DNA from: Actinomycetospora sp. TBRC 11914
GTDB taxonomy: Bacteria; Actinomycetota; Actinomycetes; Mycobacteriales; Pseudonocardiaceae
NCBI RefSeq assembly: GCF_012933465.1
Contig: NZ_JABBND010000019.1
Span: forward strand, 1-64,000
Direction of reading: 5' to 3'
Length of the DNA: 64,000 nucleotides
The notes below the pieces were generated by a model, which had not been told where the DNA came from, did no database searches, and saw only the letters and a program-made list of their open reading frames with translations. The first letter of the stretch is position 1. Each line of letters opens with the position of its first letter. Below are positions 1-7,873 of the stretch, piece after piece. The translations under genes and the position numbers were made by a program.

Positions 1-70
1 GTGCGCTCCGCGCTCGTGAGCAGAAAGTGTCGCTATAGCAGCACTTTCTGCTCACGAGCGCGGAGCGCAC
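1..70. repeat. Palindromic element A1 (family A)
   Basis: Perfect inverted repeat: 29-bp arms (1-29 and 42-70) around a 12-nt loop. It shares the CTCGTGAGCA...TGCTCACGAG core with copies at 10528, 38807, 40499 and 62918. Its right end reads CACCTA, and the CTA (71-73) is the TAG stop of the leftward PPK2 gene. It has no T-tract. Its left end may lie outside the window. Confidence 0.85.
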
Positions 71-841
71 CTACAGCGGCGGGTCGGCGTCGACTCCACG
101 GTCCCGGAGCGCGGCCTCGACCCGCGCGACGACGGTGCGCACGACGTCGACCCGGGCCCAGCGCTTGTCCTCGGCCGCGACCACGTGCCACGGCGCGACG
201 GGCGACTCGGTCCGGCGCAGCATCTCCTCGATCGCGGCCTCGTAGTCGGCCCGCCGGTCGCGGTTGCGCCAGTCCTCCGCGGTGAGCTTCCAGGCCCGGT
301 ACGGATCCTGCGCCCGCGCCTCGAAGCGGCGCAGCTGCTCGTCGGGCGAGAGGTGCAGGAAGAACTTCACGACGATGGTGCCCTCGGCCGCGAGCGTCGT
401 CTCCAGGTCGACGATCTCGGAGTAGGCCCGCTCCCAGGCCGACTCCGCGGCGAACCCCTCGACCCGCTCGACGAGGACACGGCCGTACCAGGTGCGGTCG
501 AGCACGGCCATGCCGCCCCACCCGGGCAGCGTCGGCCAGAACCGCCACAGGAAGTGGTGGCGCTTCTCGTCGTGCGACGGGGCCGCGAACTGGACCACAC
601 GCACGTGGCGGGGGTCGAGGGGGCTCACGAGCCGCTTGATCGCGCCGCCCTTGCCGGAGGCGTCCCAGCCCTCGAAGAGCACGAGCAGCGGGGGCCCGAT
701 CTCGCCCGGCCCGATCTGTCCGCCGAGCAGCAGCCGCAGGTGCACCAGACGCTCCTGGGCCGCGGCCAACTGCCGGGCGCCCTGCTCCTTGGACAGCCGC
801 ACGGACAGGTCCACCTCGTCCAACCGACCCACGCGGGTCAC
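71..841 (-). CDS. ppk2: Polyphosphate kinase 2 (PPK2) family protein
   Basis: PPK2 enzymes transfer phosphate between polyphosphate and nucleotides in the cytosol. The 256-residue protein has the family Walker A GWDASGKGG (58-66), the lid-type segment HDEKRHHFLWRFW (around 90-102) and Walker B DRTWYGR (115-121). The WYGRVLVERVEGF wording resembles the AMP-phosphorylating class II (Pap-like) group more than class I or III; that subclass is an inference. Length fits a single-domain PPK2. The first GTG (841) has no separate Shine-Dalgarno; an in-frame GTG nine bases downstream (834-832) is preceded by AGGGTGA and could be the true start. It is the last gene of a leftward run, 13 nt after the HAD-like gene. 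Its TAG stop lies at the edge of palindrome A1. Confidence 0.9.
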   Translation of the reverse strand: MTRVGRLDEVDLSVRLSKEQGARQLAAAQERLVHLRLLLGGQIGPGEIGPPLLVLFEGWDASGKGGAIKRLVSPLDPRHVRVVQFAAPSHDEKRHHFLWRFWPTLPGWGGMAVLDRTWYGRVLVERVEGFAAESAWERAYSEIVDLETTLAAEGTIVVKFFLHLSPDEQLRRFEARAQDPYRAWKLTAEDWRNRDRRADYEAAIEEMLRRTESPVAPWHVVAAEDKRWARVDVVRTVVARVEAALRDRGVDADPPL

Positions 842-854
842 CCTGGCAGGGCGT

Positions 855-1334
855 CTACCCCCACCGCCAGGCCGCGGCGTCCACCACGTCGATCTCCAGC
901 CCCTCGGCCGCTCGCCGGACCGGTTCGCTCGCCGCGACGACGAGCGCCATCCAGATCGGGTAGCGCTCCCGCTGGCGCAGCGCGACCTGCTCCTGGCCGG
1001 CGATGAGCAGCCCGGGCTTGGGCGGGCGGCACCAGCAGCGGGCGAGGTCGGGGGTGGGGGCGTCGGGGTCGTGCGGGCAGTGGACGAGGGTGTCGAACGC
1101 GTTGCCCGCCCGCTCGTGCAGCGTCCACAGCACCCGGACGGCCGTCTCCTCGGCCAGCTCCCCGCGGGCCACCTCGGGGAGGTGCGCGAAGCCGACGATC
1201 CGCCCGCCGGCCTCGCGCCACAGGCGCATCCGCTCGACGGCGTCGAGGTGCACCTCGATGTCCATCGGTCCCCGCAGGGGCCGGCCGAGGTCCGCCGCCG
1301 AGCGCCGGACCGCGTCGAGCTCGACGAAGAGCAT
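855..1334 (-). CDS. HAD-IIIA (GmhB/HisB-N-like) protein lacking catalytic residues
   Basis: The protein keeps the layout of the GmhB/HisB-N phosphatase group. A short beta-strand MLFVELDAV sits where motif I (DxDGT) should be. An ARGELAEET segment follows, then a zinc-loop-like CPHDPDA...CWCRPPKPG with Cys/His spacing typical of GmhB and histidinol phosphatase. The nucleophile Asp pair of motif I is absent (ELDAV), and the C-terminal VGD..D motif is replaced by WMALVVAASEP, so phosphatase activity is unlikely. I chose ATG 1334 because motif I then starts at the N-terminus, as in the family. A GTG at 1415 would add 27 residues and overlap the upstream gene. It could act as a binding or regulatory protein; its role is unknown. 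Confidence 0.65.
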   Translation of the reverse strand: MLFVELDAVRRSAADLGRPLRGPMDIEVHLDAVERMRLWREAGGRIVGFAHLPEVARGELAEETAVRVLWTLHERAGNAFDTLVHCPHDPDAPTPDLARCWCRPPKPGLLIAGQEQVALRQRERYPIWMALVVAASEPVRRAAEGLEIDVVDAAAWRWG

Positions 1335-1389
1335 CGGCACCTGTGGTGGGGTCAGCACACTCACGGGCTCATCGCAGCAGACGTCCCGC

Positions 1390-2025
1390 TCAGCCGCCTC
1401 GGGACCGGAGCTCACCCACGGCGGTGTCGAGGTCGACGACGTCGGCGTACTTGGCGTCGAGGTCGGCGAGGTTCTGGCGGTGCAGCGCCGCGGTGCGGTC
1501 GCCGCAGGCCTCGTCGACGACGACGGGGCGGAACCCGGCGGCGAGCGCGTCGGTCGCGGTGGCGCGCACGCAGCCCGACGTCGAGACCCCCGCGACGACG
1601 ACGGTGTCCACGCCCCGGGAGCGCAGCGTCGCGGCGAGCGAGGTGCCGGCGAAGGACGACGCGTGCTGCTTGACCAGCAGCGCGTCGGCGGCCGCCGGCG
1701 CGAGCGACAGCTCGCCCCACCCGCCGTCGGCCCCCTCGGCGAAGCAGGCGAGCGCGGGCACCTTGACGGCGAAGAACCCGGCGTCGGCCAGGTCGGGCGC
1801 GTAGCGGACGACGGTCCACACCACGGGGACGTCGATCGACCGGGCGGCCGCGACGACCGCGGCGCACGCGTCGAGCACGCGTCCCGGCGTCGCCGGGTCC
1901 TCCCCGCCGAGGAAGAACGGCCCGCCCGGCTCGGTGTAGGCGCGCACCAGGTCCACGACGACGACGGCGGGGCGCGCGCCCCAGCCCAGGCGCCGGGCGA
2001 AGCCCGTCCCGTGCGGGTTCGTCAC
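1390..2025 (-). CDS. Cysteine hydrolase, isochorismatase family (N-carbamoylsarcosine amidase-like)
   Basis: The 211-residue protein carries the three catalytic positions of the family: Asp25 in VVVDL, Lys119 in LLVKQHASSFAGT and Cys152 in GVSTSGCVRATATDA. The TSGCVRATA wording is closest, from memory, to N-carbamoylsarcosine amidase and maleamate amidohydrolase enzymes, which hydrolyse amide or carbamoyl bonds. The GTG start overlaps the GntR stop (GTGA), so translation is probably coupled to the regulator. With a GntR regulator upstream and a divergent PEP-mutase-type lyase, an amide-to-dicarboxylate catabolic role is plausible. The substrate cannot be read from sequence. Confidence 0.85.
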   Translation of the reverse strand: MTNPHGTGFARRLGWGARPAVVVVDLVRAYTEPGGPFFLGGEDPATPGRVLDACAAVVAAARSIDVPVVWTVVRYAPDLADAGFFAVKVPALACFAEGADGGWGELSLAPAAADALLVKQHASSFAGTSLAATLRSRGVDTVVVAGVSTSGCVRATATDALAAGFRPVVVDEACGDRTAALHRQNLADLDAKYADVVDLDTAVGELRSRGG

Positions 2026-2672
2026 CGGGTCACCACCGCGGCGCGGGCGTTGCCGAGGTGGCTGCGCATCACCGCGGACGCCCAGTCGGCGTCGCCGGCC
2101 CGCAGCGCGGCGACCAGCTCGGCGTGGTGGGCGAGGCTGCGGGCGAGCGAGGCCGGGTCGTAGGCGTGGAAGGTGCGCAGCACGACCGGGGCGTGCACGA
2201 CGTTGGCCAGCGCGGCCGACAGGGCCGGCGCGTCGGCCGCGGCGAGCAGCCGGGCGTGGAAGTCGCGGTTGAGGCCGACGAGGGCGTCGAGGTCCTGGTC
2301 GGCGCCCGGCGCGCCGACGGCGAGCATCCGCCGGGCGAGGTCCTCGAGGGCGTCGAGGTCGTCGGCGGTGACCCGCGTGGCCGCCCGTGCCGTGGCCCGG
2401 GGCTCGAGGGCGAGGCGGACGTCGAAGAGGCCGTCGAGGTCGTCGGCGGAGAACGACACCACCCGGGCGCCGCGGTGGGCGTGCGCCTCGACGAGCCCCT
2501 CCGCCGCGAGCCGGGAGAGGGCCTCGCGGACCGGGGTGCGCGAGACGCCGAGCCGCTCGGCGAGATCGACCTCGCCGAGGTGGGCCCCGGGGGCGAGCTC
2601 ACCGCGCAGGATCGCGTCGCGCAGGGCCGTCTGGGCGCGCTCGGAGGCGCGACCCGCCGTCGTCGTCGTCAC
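2022..2672 (-). CDS. GntR-family (FadR-type) transcriptional regulator
   Basis: The N-terminal winged helix (about residues 10-75) includes ILRGELAPGAHL and LGVSRTPVREALSRLAAEGL, the classical GntR signature. It is followed by an all-helical FCD ligand-binding domain (about 80-205) with the metal-site pattern D..FH (NRDFHARL) and late His residues. The GTG at 2672 is chosen because GGGAGG lies 8 nt upstream; the frame stays open upstream without another ribosome site. It starts the leftward operon and faces a PEP-mutase-family gene across 112 bp, the usual arrangement for a local regulator. Effector unknown. Confidence 0.88.
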   Translation of the reverse strand: MTTTTAGRASERAQTALRDAILRGELAPGAHLGEVDLAERLGVSRTPVREALSRLAAEGLVEAHAHRGARVVSFSADDLDGLFDVRLALEPRATARAATRVTADDLDALEDLARRMLAVGAPGADQDLDALVGLNRDFHARLLAAADAPALSAALANVVHAPVVLRTFHAYDPASLARSLAHHAELVAALRAGDADWASAVMRSHLGNARAAVVTR

Positions 2673-2693
2673 CCCGGACACCTCCCCTCGCCG

Positions 2694-2766
2694 TTGTGTG
2701 CAACGTAGGGTGACGAGCCGTCGTCGACAAGCCCGCACCGGCGCGGCGGCCCCGGGTTGTACACAC
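2694..2766. promoter_or_regulatory. Candidate GntR operator pair in divergent promoter region
   Basis: The 112-bp gap between the GntR gene and the PEP-mutase-family gene has two related sites, TTGTGTGCAAC (about 2694-2704) and GTTGTACACAC (about 2756-2766), roughly inverted to each other. The second contains TTGTACA, resembling the GT...AC half-site pattern of FadR-type regulators. Operator function is inferred only. Confidence 0.4.
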
Positions 2767-2784
2767 TGCGAAGGGACTCCCGTG

Positions 2785-3696
2785 ATGGCCGATCTGCTCA
2801 GCCACCCCCGCGACCGCCGGGCCCGCCTGCGGGCCCTGCTCGACGGCGACGGACCCGTCGTCGCCCCCGGGGCCTACGACGCGCTCTCGGCGCGGCTCGT
2901 CGAGCAGGCCGGGTTCGACGTCGTCTACATGACCGGGTTCGGCACCACCGCCTCCCTGCTCGGCCGCCCGGACGTGGGCCTGCTCGGGCAGGCGGAGATG
3001 GTCGACAACGCGCGGCGGATGGTCGGGGTGCTCGACGTCCCGCTGATCGCGGACGCCGACACCGGCTACGGCAACCCGATCAACGTCATCCGCACCATCC
3101 GCGAGTACGAGCAGGCCGGCGTCGCGGGACTGCACCTCGAGGACCAGGTGATGCCGAAGAAGTGCGGGCACCTCGCGGGCAAGGAGGTCGTGCCGCTGCC
3201 GGAGATGGTCGCGAAGATCCGGGCGGCGGTGGACGCGCGCACCGACCCGGACCTCGTGCTGATCGCGCGCACCGACGTGGCGCAGCAGTACGGCATCGAC
3301 GCCGCGATCGAGCGGGCGCGGGCCTTCGCGGACGCCGGCGCGGACCTGCTGTTCGTCGAGGCGCCGACGTCGGACGAGGCGCTGGAGCAGGTCGCGACCG
3401 CGCTCGAGGGGCACCGGCTCGTGTTCAACGGGGCCGAGGGCGGCCGCACCCCGCTCCCGCCCCTTAAGACGCTGCGCGAGCTCGGGTTCGCGCTGGTGCT
3501 CTACCCGGTCTCGACGCTGCTCGCGGCGGCCTCGGGCGTGCGGGCGATGCTCGGGCGGCTGCACGAGGAGGGCTCGCCGACCGCCGCGCTCGGCGACCTC
3601 GGCGCCGCACCCGGTGGGATCGGCGGGCTGGACGCGTTCACCCAGGTCGTGGGGATCGAGGAGATCCGCGCGCTGGAGGAGCGGTACCGCATGTGA
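2785..3696 (+). CDS. Isocitrate lyase/PEP mutase family protein (dimethylmalate lyase-like)
   Basis: A 303-residue TIM-barrel lyase of the PEP mutase/isocitrate lyase superfamily, which cleaves or rearranges C-C or C-P bonds of 2-hydroxy acids with Mg2+. The metal motif DADTGYGN is at 90-97 and the active-site loop PKKCGH with catalytic Cys is at about 124-129, followed by LIARTD and FVEAP. The KKCGH loop is typical of C-C lyases (methylisocitrate, 2,3-dimethylmalate) rather than PEP mutase, which lacks this Cys. ATG 2785 fits the protein start of the family. It is divergent from the GntR-amidohydrolase operon, suggesting a shared catabolic pathway. The stop codon lies inside palindrome C1, and the protein ends Arg-Met. 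Confidence 0.85.
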   Translation: MADLLSHPRDRRARLRALLDGDGPVVAPGAYDALSARLVEQAGFDVVYMTGFGTTASLLGRPDVGLLGQAEMVDNARRMVGVLDVPLIADADTGYGNPINVIRTIREYEQAGVAGLHLEDQVMPKKCGHLAGKEVVPLPEMVAKIRAAVDARTDPDLVLIARTDVAQQYGIDAAIERARAFADAGADLLFVEAPTSDEALEQVATALEGHRLVFNGAEGGRTPLPPLKTLRELGFALVLYPVSTLLAAASGVRAMLGRLHEEGSPTAALGDLGAAPGGIGGLDAFTQVVGIEEIRALEERYRM

Positions 3697-3734
3697 ACGG
3701 ATGTGGTCGTCCCGGCGACCACATCCGTGCACAT
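3691..3734. repeat. Palindromic element C1 (family C)
   Basis: Arms of 19 bp (3691-3709 and 3716-3734, one mismatch) around TCCCGG. The left arm begins ATGTGAACGGATGTGGTCG and contains the last Met codon and TGA stop of the upstream gene. A second copy is at 35397-35440 in the same relation to a gene ending Arg-Met-stop. It lies between convergent genes, so a bidirectional terminator role is likely, though it has no T-tract. Confidence 0.75.
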
Positions 3735-3738
3735 GGCG

Positions 3739-4458
3739 TCAGCCTCGGCGGCCCCGCAGCAGCGCCACGGCGAGCAGCAGCAGCGCGACGACGGCGAGCA
3801 CCAGGGCGATGATGCCGATCACCAGCGCCGGGGTGGACGACGAGCCGGAGTCGGACGAGGCCGGGGTCGCCCCGGAGTCCGGGCTCGCGGGCCCGATCGT
3901 CAGCGTGGGCGACGGGTGCTCCGGCTCCGGGGCACCCGGCGCCGCGGACTGGTTCCAGGCGACGACGGAGCCGTCGCTGTAGGTCTGGTTGGCCGGGAAG
4001 GCGAGCGAGGGCACGTTCGGCAGGGGCCCGACGAGCAGCGAGAACTGGTCGAACTGCTGCGGCGCGATCGCGGTCTGCGGGCTCTGCGCGGTGAAGACGA
4101 CGTCGCTGACGACCTGGCTGACCGGCCCGTCGTCGGTCTGCAGCGGCTGCGGCAGGGTCTTCTGGTGGACCTCGACGGTCCAGCCCGGGTGCGGCTGGAC
4201 CGACACCGACGCGAGCGGCTGGTCGGCGGGCAGGAAGATCTGCACCGCCGTGGTCGACGCGTTGTCCTTCTCGGTCGGCACCCGGAACGCGAGCTGCGCG
4301 TAGGAGCCGGCCGCGGCGCCGCCGTCGGCGGAGACACGGATGTGCGCGGACGCGGGGAGCGCGCCGAGGGCGAGCAGCGTCGCGCCGACGGCGAGCAGGA
4401 CGCCGAGGCGCGCGGCGCCGCGGCGGCGGGGTCGACGGTCGATGGGGACGAGCTTCAC
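3739..4458 (-). CDS. YcnI/DUF1775 family copper-associated membrane-anchored protein
   Basis: The 239-residue protein has a signal peptide (about 1-38) ending PASA-H, so the mature protein starts with His39, the copper-ligand position of YcnI-type proteins. A DUF1775 beta-sandwich follows (FRVPTEKDNASTTAVQIFLP, HPGWTVEV, FDQFSLLVGPLP), then a Ser/Pro/Asp linker and a C-terminal membrane helix (about 208-232) with a basic tail. The protein is expected outside the membrane. The GTG at 4458 is preceded by GAGGAG. It follows the CopC-CopD gene by 35 nt and belongs to the copper operon. A longer upstream start would add a non-signal-like leader and is rejected. Confidence 0.88.
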   Translation of the reverse strand: MKLVPIDRRPRRRGAARLGVLLAVGATLLALGALPASAHIRVSADGGAAAGSYAQLAFRVPTEKDNASTTAVQIFLPADQPLASVSVQPHPGWTVEVHQKTLPQPLQTDDGPVSQVVSDVVFTAQSPQTAIAPQQFDQFSLLVGPLPNVPSLAFPANQTYSDGSVVAWNQSAAPGAPEPEHPSPTLTIGPASPDSGATPASSDSGSSSTPALVIGIIALVLAVVALLLLAVALLRGRRG

Positions 4459-4493
4459 GGGGGGCTCCTCGGTCGGGGACGGCGGACGACGGG

Positions 4494-6368
4494 TCAGTGG
4501 ACGGGGACCGTGACCCGGAAGAGGGTGGGCGGGGCGGCGGGGCTCGCGACGGTGACGTCGAGCGCCCACCGCCCCGGCACCGGGAACGAGAGCGGCGCGC
4601 TCGCGCCGCCGGGGCCGGGGGTGACCGGCAGCGGCCCGATGCCCTGGTCGGGCAGGGTCAGCGAGGCCTCCACGACGGACACCGCCACCGGGCGGCCCGC
4701 GGCGTCGGCGCCGGTCAGGTGCACGGTGGTCGCGCCGGTGTGGGCGGCGTCGACGCGGGCGGTGAGCGCGAGCGCACCGGCGTGCTCGGTGGTGGCGAAC
4801 GGGGGCGCGTAGGTCTCGACGGCGCGCGGGGACCCGACGAGCACCGCGGTCACGGCGAGCACGACGACGGCGACCGCGGCCTCCGCGAGCAGGCCGCGGC
4901 GCAGCGCGGCGCGCGAGGGCACGTCCAGGCCGGGCGGCTCCCCGGCGGGCACGGGCGGGTCCTCCACGGGGCTCTCCGCGACCGCCGTCTCGGAGGTGGC
5001 GGGTGCGGCGCCGAGCGAGAGCGCGAAGGTCCGCGGCCGGGAGGGCGTCGGGCGCGGCACCGGCGGGACCACGAGGCGCCGGGCGACGAGCCGGCGGGCC
5101 CGGTCACCGAGCACCAGCAGCACGACGACGCCCGCGACCTTGCCCAGCAGCAGCCAGCCGTAGGTGGTCGTGACGAGGGCGCCGGGCTCGCCGACGTCGC
5201 GCCAGGTCTGGTAGAGCCCGGTCGCGACGATCACCCCCACCGCGACCTGCGCCCCGCGCGAGAACCCCGGGAGCACCGCCGCGACGGGCGCCGGCGACGC
5301 CGGGCGGACCAGGGCGAGCAGCAGCACCACCAGCCCGCCGATCCACAGCGACATCGCCGCCAGGTGCGCGAGGTCGGCGGCCAGGCCGAGCACGACGGGC
5401 GCGTCCACCCCCGCGTGCCCCGCGGCCGAGAACGTCGCCGCCGCGGCGAGCGCCGCCACCGCGGTGCCGACGGCCCGGTCCCCCGTCGGCGACGCCGCGT
5501 CGACCGGCGCCACGAGACGCCGCCCGAGGAGCCCCACGAGGAGCACGAGCACCACCCGGGCGGCGAGGAGCAGCCCGGCGGGCGAGCCGAGCGTCGTCGC
5601 GAGGACCGCGGGGTCGAGCGTCGAGCCCGGCCCGACCCCGGCGGCGTCGGGACCCTGCAGGAGGAACGCGAGCACGCTGCCGACCAGCAGCGCCCACCAC
5701 CCGGCGGCGACCGCCCGGCGGCCGCGCCGCAGCACCGCCACCTCGGCGCCGGCCCGGCGCAGCGCGACGAGCGCGACGGCGCCGCCCAGCACCGCCAGCC
5801 CCGCGTACTCGACGAACCGGGCGACGGCGAGGAGTCCGCCGACGGCCCCGTCGCCGGGGTCGGCCGCCGGCGGCGGCGCCGCGCTGGGACCGGGATGGCC
5901 GACCGAGAAGCGGAAGCCGCCCGAGACGGGGTGGGAGTCGGCCGAGACCACCCGCCAGGTGACGGTGTACGTGCCGGGGGCGAGATCGGGGGCGAGGGCC
6001 ACGCCGGCGGAGGTCGGGTCGCCGGCCGGGTGGGTCGCGGCGCCGCTGTCGACCTCGTGCAGCGCGCCGTCGTAGACCCGCACCGCGCCGGGCACGAGGG
6101 TCACGGCCTCGCTGAAGGTGACCGTCACGTCGGTCGGGGCGTGGGCGACGACGCTGTCCGCGCCCGGCGTCGTGCGCTCGAGCACGGCGTGGGCGGACGC
6201 CGGCACGGCGGTGCCGAGCGCCAGCAGCGCGCCGAGCAGCGCGACGGCCACCGCCGCCACCCCGCGCCGCGCCACCTCGCCCAGCCCTCGCACGTGTGTC
6301 GGGTCGTCGTGAGGCCGTGTCCGGTTCCCGAGGGTTCGCTCGGTCACACCGGGGGCGCGTGGCGTCAC
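4494..6368 (-). CDS. CopC-CopD fusion copper resistance/uptake protein
   Basis: Long multidomain membrane protein. After a signal segment ending PASA, mature His60 begins a CopC domain (HAVLERTTPGADSVV..., about 60-158, with DSHPVSGGFRFSV near its end). A CopD membrane region with about eight hydrophobic helices follows (about 178-440), then another membrane helix and a C-terminal periplasmic FixH/YtkA-like domain (about 520-624). CopC binds Cu(II) through its N-terminal His, and CopD is thought to move copper across the membrane. The GTG at 6368 overlaps the DUF305 stop (GTGA). A GTG at 6293 would give a shorter, more conventional signal peptide and is a real alternative. Middle gene of the copper operon. 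Confidence 0.9.
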   Translation of the reverse strand: MTPRAPGVTERTLGNRTRPHDDPTHVRGLGEVARRGVAAVAVALLGALLALGTAVPASAHAVLERTTPGADSVVAHAPTDVTVTFSEAVTLVPGAVRVYDGALHEVDSGAATHPAGDPTSAGVALAPDLAPGTYTVTWRVVSADSHPVSGGFRFSVGHPGPSAAPPPAADPGDGAVGGLLAVARFVEYAGLAVLGGAVALVALRRAGAEVAVLRRGRRAVAAGWWALLVGSVLAFLLQGPDAAGVGPGSTLDPAVLATTLGSPAGLLLAARVVLVLLVGLLGRRLVAPVDAASPTGDRAVGTAVAALAAAATFSAAGHAGVDAPVVLGLAADLAHLAAMSLWIGGLVVLLLALVRPASPAPVAAVLPGFSRGAQVAVGVIVATGLYQTWRDVGEPGALVTTTYGWLLLGKVAGVVVLLVLGDRARRLVARRLVVPPVPRPTPSRPRTFALSLGAAPATSETAVAESPVEDPPVPAGEPPGLDVPSRAALRRGLLAEAAVAVVVLAVTAVLVGSPRAVETYAPPFATTEHAGALALTARVDAAHTGATTVHLTGADAAGRPVAVSVVEASLTLPDQGIGPLPVTPGPGGASAPLSFPVPGRWALDVTVASPAAPPTLFRVTVPVH

Positions 6369-6970
6369 CCGCGGGCGAGCAGACCCCGCATCCGGTCGAT
6401 CTCGGCCTGCTGGGCCACGAGCAGCGTGCGGGAGAACTCCGCGAGCGCCGACGCCGACGCCGCTCCCCCGGTCGCGGCGAGGTGCCGGCGGGCCATCGCG
6501 AGCGCGCCCTCGTGGTGGGTGGTCATGGTCTGCAGCCAGAGCCGGTCGAAGGCGGGCCCGAAGAGGGTGCGCAGCCGGTCGAGCGTCGCCGTGGCCGCCA
6601 TCCCGTCCATCACCGCCATCGCCGGGCCCGGGTCCGCCGGGGCGCCGCGGGCGCGCAGGAACCCCTGCAGCTGCCCGACCTCCTCGACCTGGGCCCGGTC
6701 GATGCGGAACGCGAGGTCGGCGACGTCGGGCGACGACGACCGCCCGGGCACCAGCGCCGCCAGCGCGAGCGCCTGCTCGTGGTGGCCGACCATCGTTCGG
6801 GCGTAGTCGGTGTCGACGGCGGCGACGTCGGGTGGTGCGGCCGGGGGCGGGGTGTCGGCGCAGCCGCCCAGCACGACGACGAGGACCGCACCGATCACCA
6901 CCACGGCCCAGTGGATCACCCAGTGCGTCGCCCTCGCCGGGACGCCATGGGCCGTGTGGGCGCCGTTCAC
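6365..6970 (-). CDS. DUF305 family lipoprotein
   Basis: 201 residues. A hydrophobic segment (about 18-34) ends in the lipobox VLGGC with Cys37, predicting a lipoprotein outside the membrane. Two DUF305 repeats follow, each with the His-rich signature: YARTMVGHHEQALALA and LWLQTMTTHHEGALAMA. Such proteins often accompany CopC/CopD and are implicated in periplasmic copper binding. It is the first gene of a leftward three-gene operon (DUF305, CopC-CopD, YcnI) and overlaps the next gene by 4 bp. It is separated by 46 bp from the divergent HdeD-like gene. Confidence 0.88.
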   Translation of the reverse strand: MNGAHTAHGVPARATHWVIHWAVVVIGAVLVVVLGGCADTPPPAAPPDVAAVDTDYARTMVGHHEQALALAALVPGRSSSPDVADLAFRIDRAQVEEVGQLQGFLRARGAPADPGPAMAVMDGMAATATLDRLRTLFGPAFDRLWLQTMTTHHEGALAMARRHLAATGGAASASALAEFSRTLLVAQQAEIDRMRGLLARG

Positions 6971-7016
6971 CGGAAGATCCTGGTCACGAGCGCGCTGGTG
7001 GTGTACTCACCGTGAC

Positions 7017-7559
7017 ATGACCTCCTCGATCGTCGACCAGCCGGACATCGCCCGCCGGTGGGGCTGGATCCTCGCCGACGGGATCCTCGCCGTGATCGTC
7101 GGCCTCTTCGCCCTCGTCTTCCCCGGGGCCACCGTCATCCTGCTGGCCCTCTTCCTCGGGGTCGGCCTGCTCATCTCGGGCATCATCGAGATCACCGCGG
7201 CCCTCCGCGTGCAGCACGGCGCACCGGGTCGCTGGTGGGTGATCATCTTCGGGGTGATCACGGTGCTGGCCGGCATCTTCGTGATCTTCCGGCCGGGGGC
7301 GGGTGTCGCGATCCTCGTCGTCGGGCTGCTGCTGTGGTTCCTGTTCGCCGGGATCAACGACCTCTTCGTCGCCGCCCGCTCGACCGAGCACCGGGGCTGG
7401 AACATCGCGATGGGGGTGCTGGCGCTGCTCGCGTTCGTCATCCTGCTGTTCAACCTCGCCGCGGCCATCGGCACGATCGCGCTGCTCGCCGGTCTGGGCT
7501 TCCTGCTGCGCGGCGCCTCGGAGATCGGGCTCGCGCTGAGCCTCCGTCGCTCGCGGTGA
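7017..7559 (+). CDS. HdeD/DUF308-family membrane protein
   Basis: 180 residues with six hydrophobic helices arranged as three hairpins (about 18-60, 73-115, 127-172), each opening with a G(W)..I..G(I/V)L.. pattern typical of DUF308/HdeD proteins, which are associated with acid or envelope stress. Short charged ends suggest an integral inner-membrane protein with no extra domain. The ATG at 7017 is chosen because the GTG at 7012 runs into a stop. It stands alone, divergent from the copper operon. Molecular function is unknown in the family. Confidence 0.82.
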   Translation: MTSSIVDQPDIARRWGWILADGILAVIVGLFALVFPGATVILLALFLGVGLLISGIIEITAALRVQHGAPGRWWVIIFGVITVLAGIFVIFRPGAGVAILVVGLLLWFLFAGINDLFVAARSTEHRGWNIAMGVLALLAFVILLFNLAAAIGTIALLAGLGFLLRGASEIGLALSLRRSR

Positions 7560-7635
7560 TCACTCGTTCGGGCCGGTTCCCGGTACCGCCCCGGACTGCT
7601 TACGGTCCTCGCGCCACCCCCACGAGGAGGACGCG

Positions 7636-7857
7636 ATGGACCCCGCCACCGGACTGCAGCACGTCGCCACGTTCTGCGGGCAGTGCAACTGCGGCTGCCC
7701 CGAGCTTCACCTGGACCCCGCCGCCCCGGAGGAGCGCCGCGTCGTGATCACCGACGACTTCGGCCAGCGCATCCAGATGAGCCTGGGCCAGCTCGCCGAC
7801 CTCGTCGCCGACGCCCGCAACGGCGTGCTCGACGAGGTCCTCGCGTCGGCCTCCTGA
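7636..7857 (+). CDS. Small cysteine-rich protein of unknown function
   Basis: 73 residues, strong ribosome site (GAGGAGG about 8 nt before ATG). The N-terminal quarter has CGQCNCGCPEL (14-24), a tight four-Cys cluster that could hold a metal or be a modification site. The middle is VVITDDFGQRIQMSLGQLADLV, a compact strand-helix pattern, and the C-terminus is helical. I recognise the general pattern as recurring in actinobacteria but cannot name a function. It sits alone between the HdeD-like gene and palindrome B1. A precursor-peptide role is possible, but no modification enzyme is adjacent. Confidence 0.7.
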   Translation: MDPATGLQHVATFCGQCNCGCPELHLDPAAPEERRVVITDDFGQRIQMSLGQLADLVADARNGVLDEVLASAS

Positions 7858-7873
7858 CCGCCGCGTCCCGAGC

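Noticed and set aside
2673-2738. Upstream in-frame extension of the first GntR gene
   Set aside because: The extra 22 residues are basic and unlike GntR N-termini, while GTG 2672 has a strong GGGAGG site.
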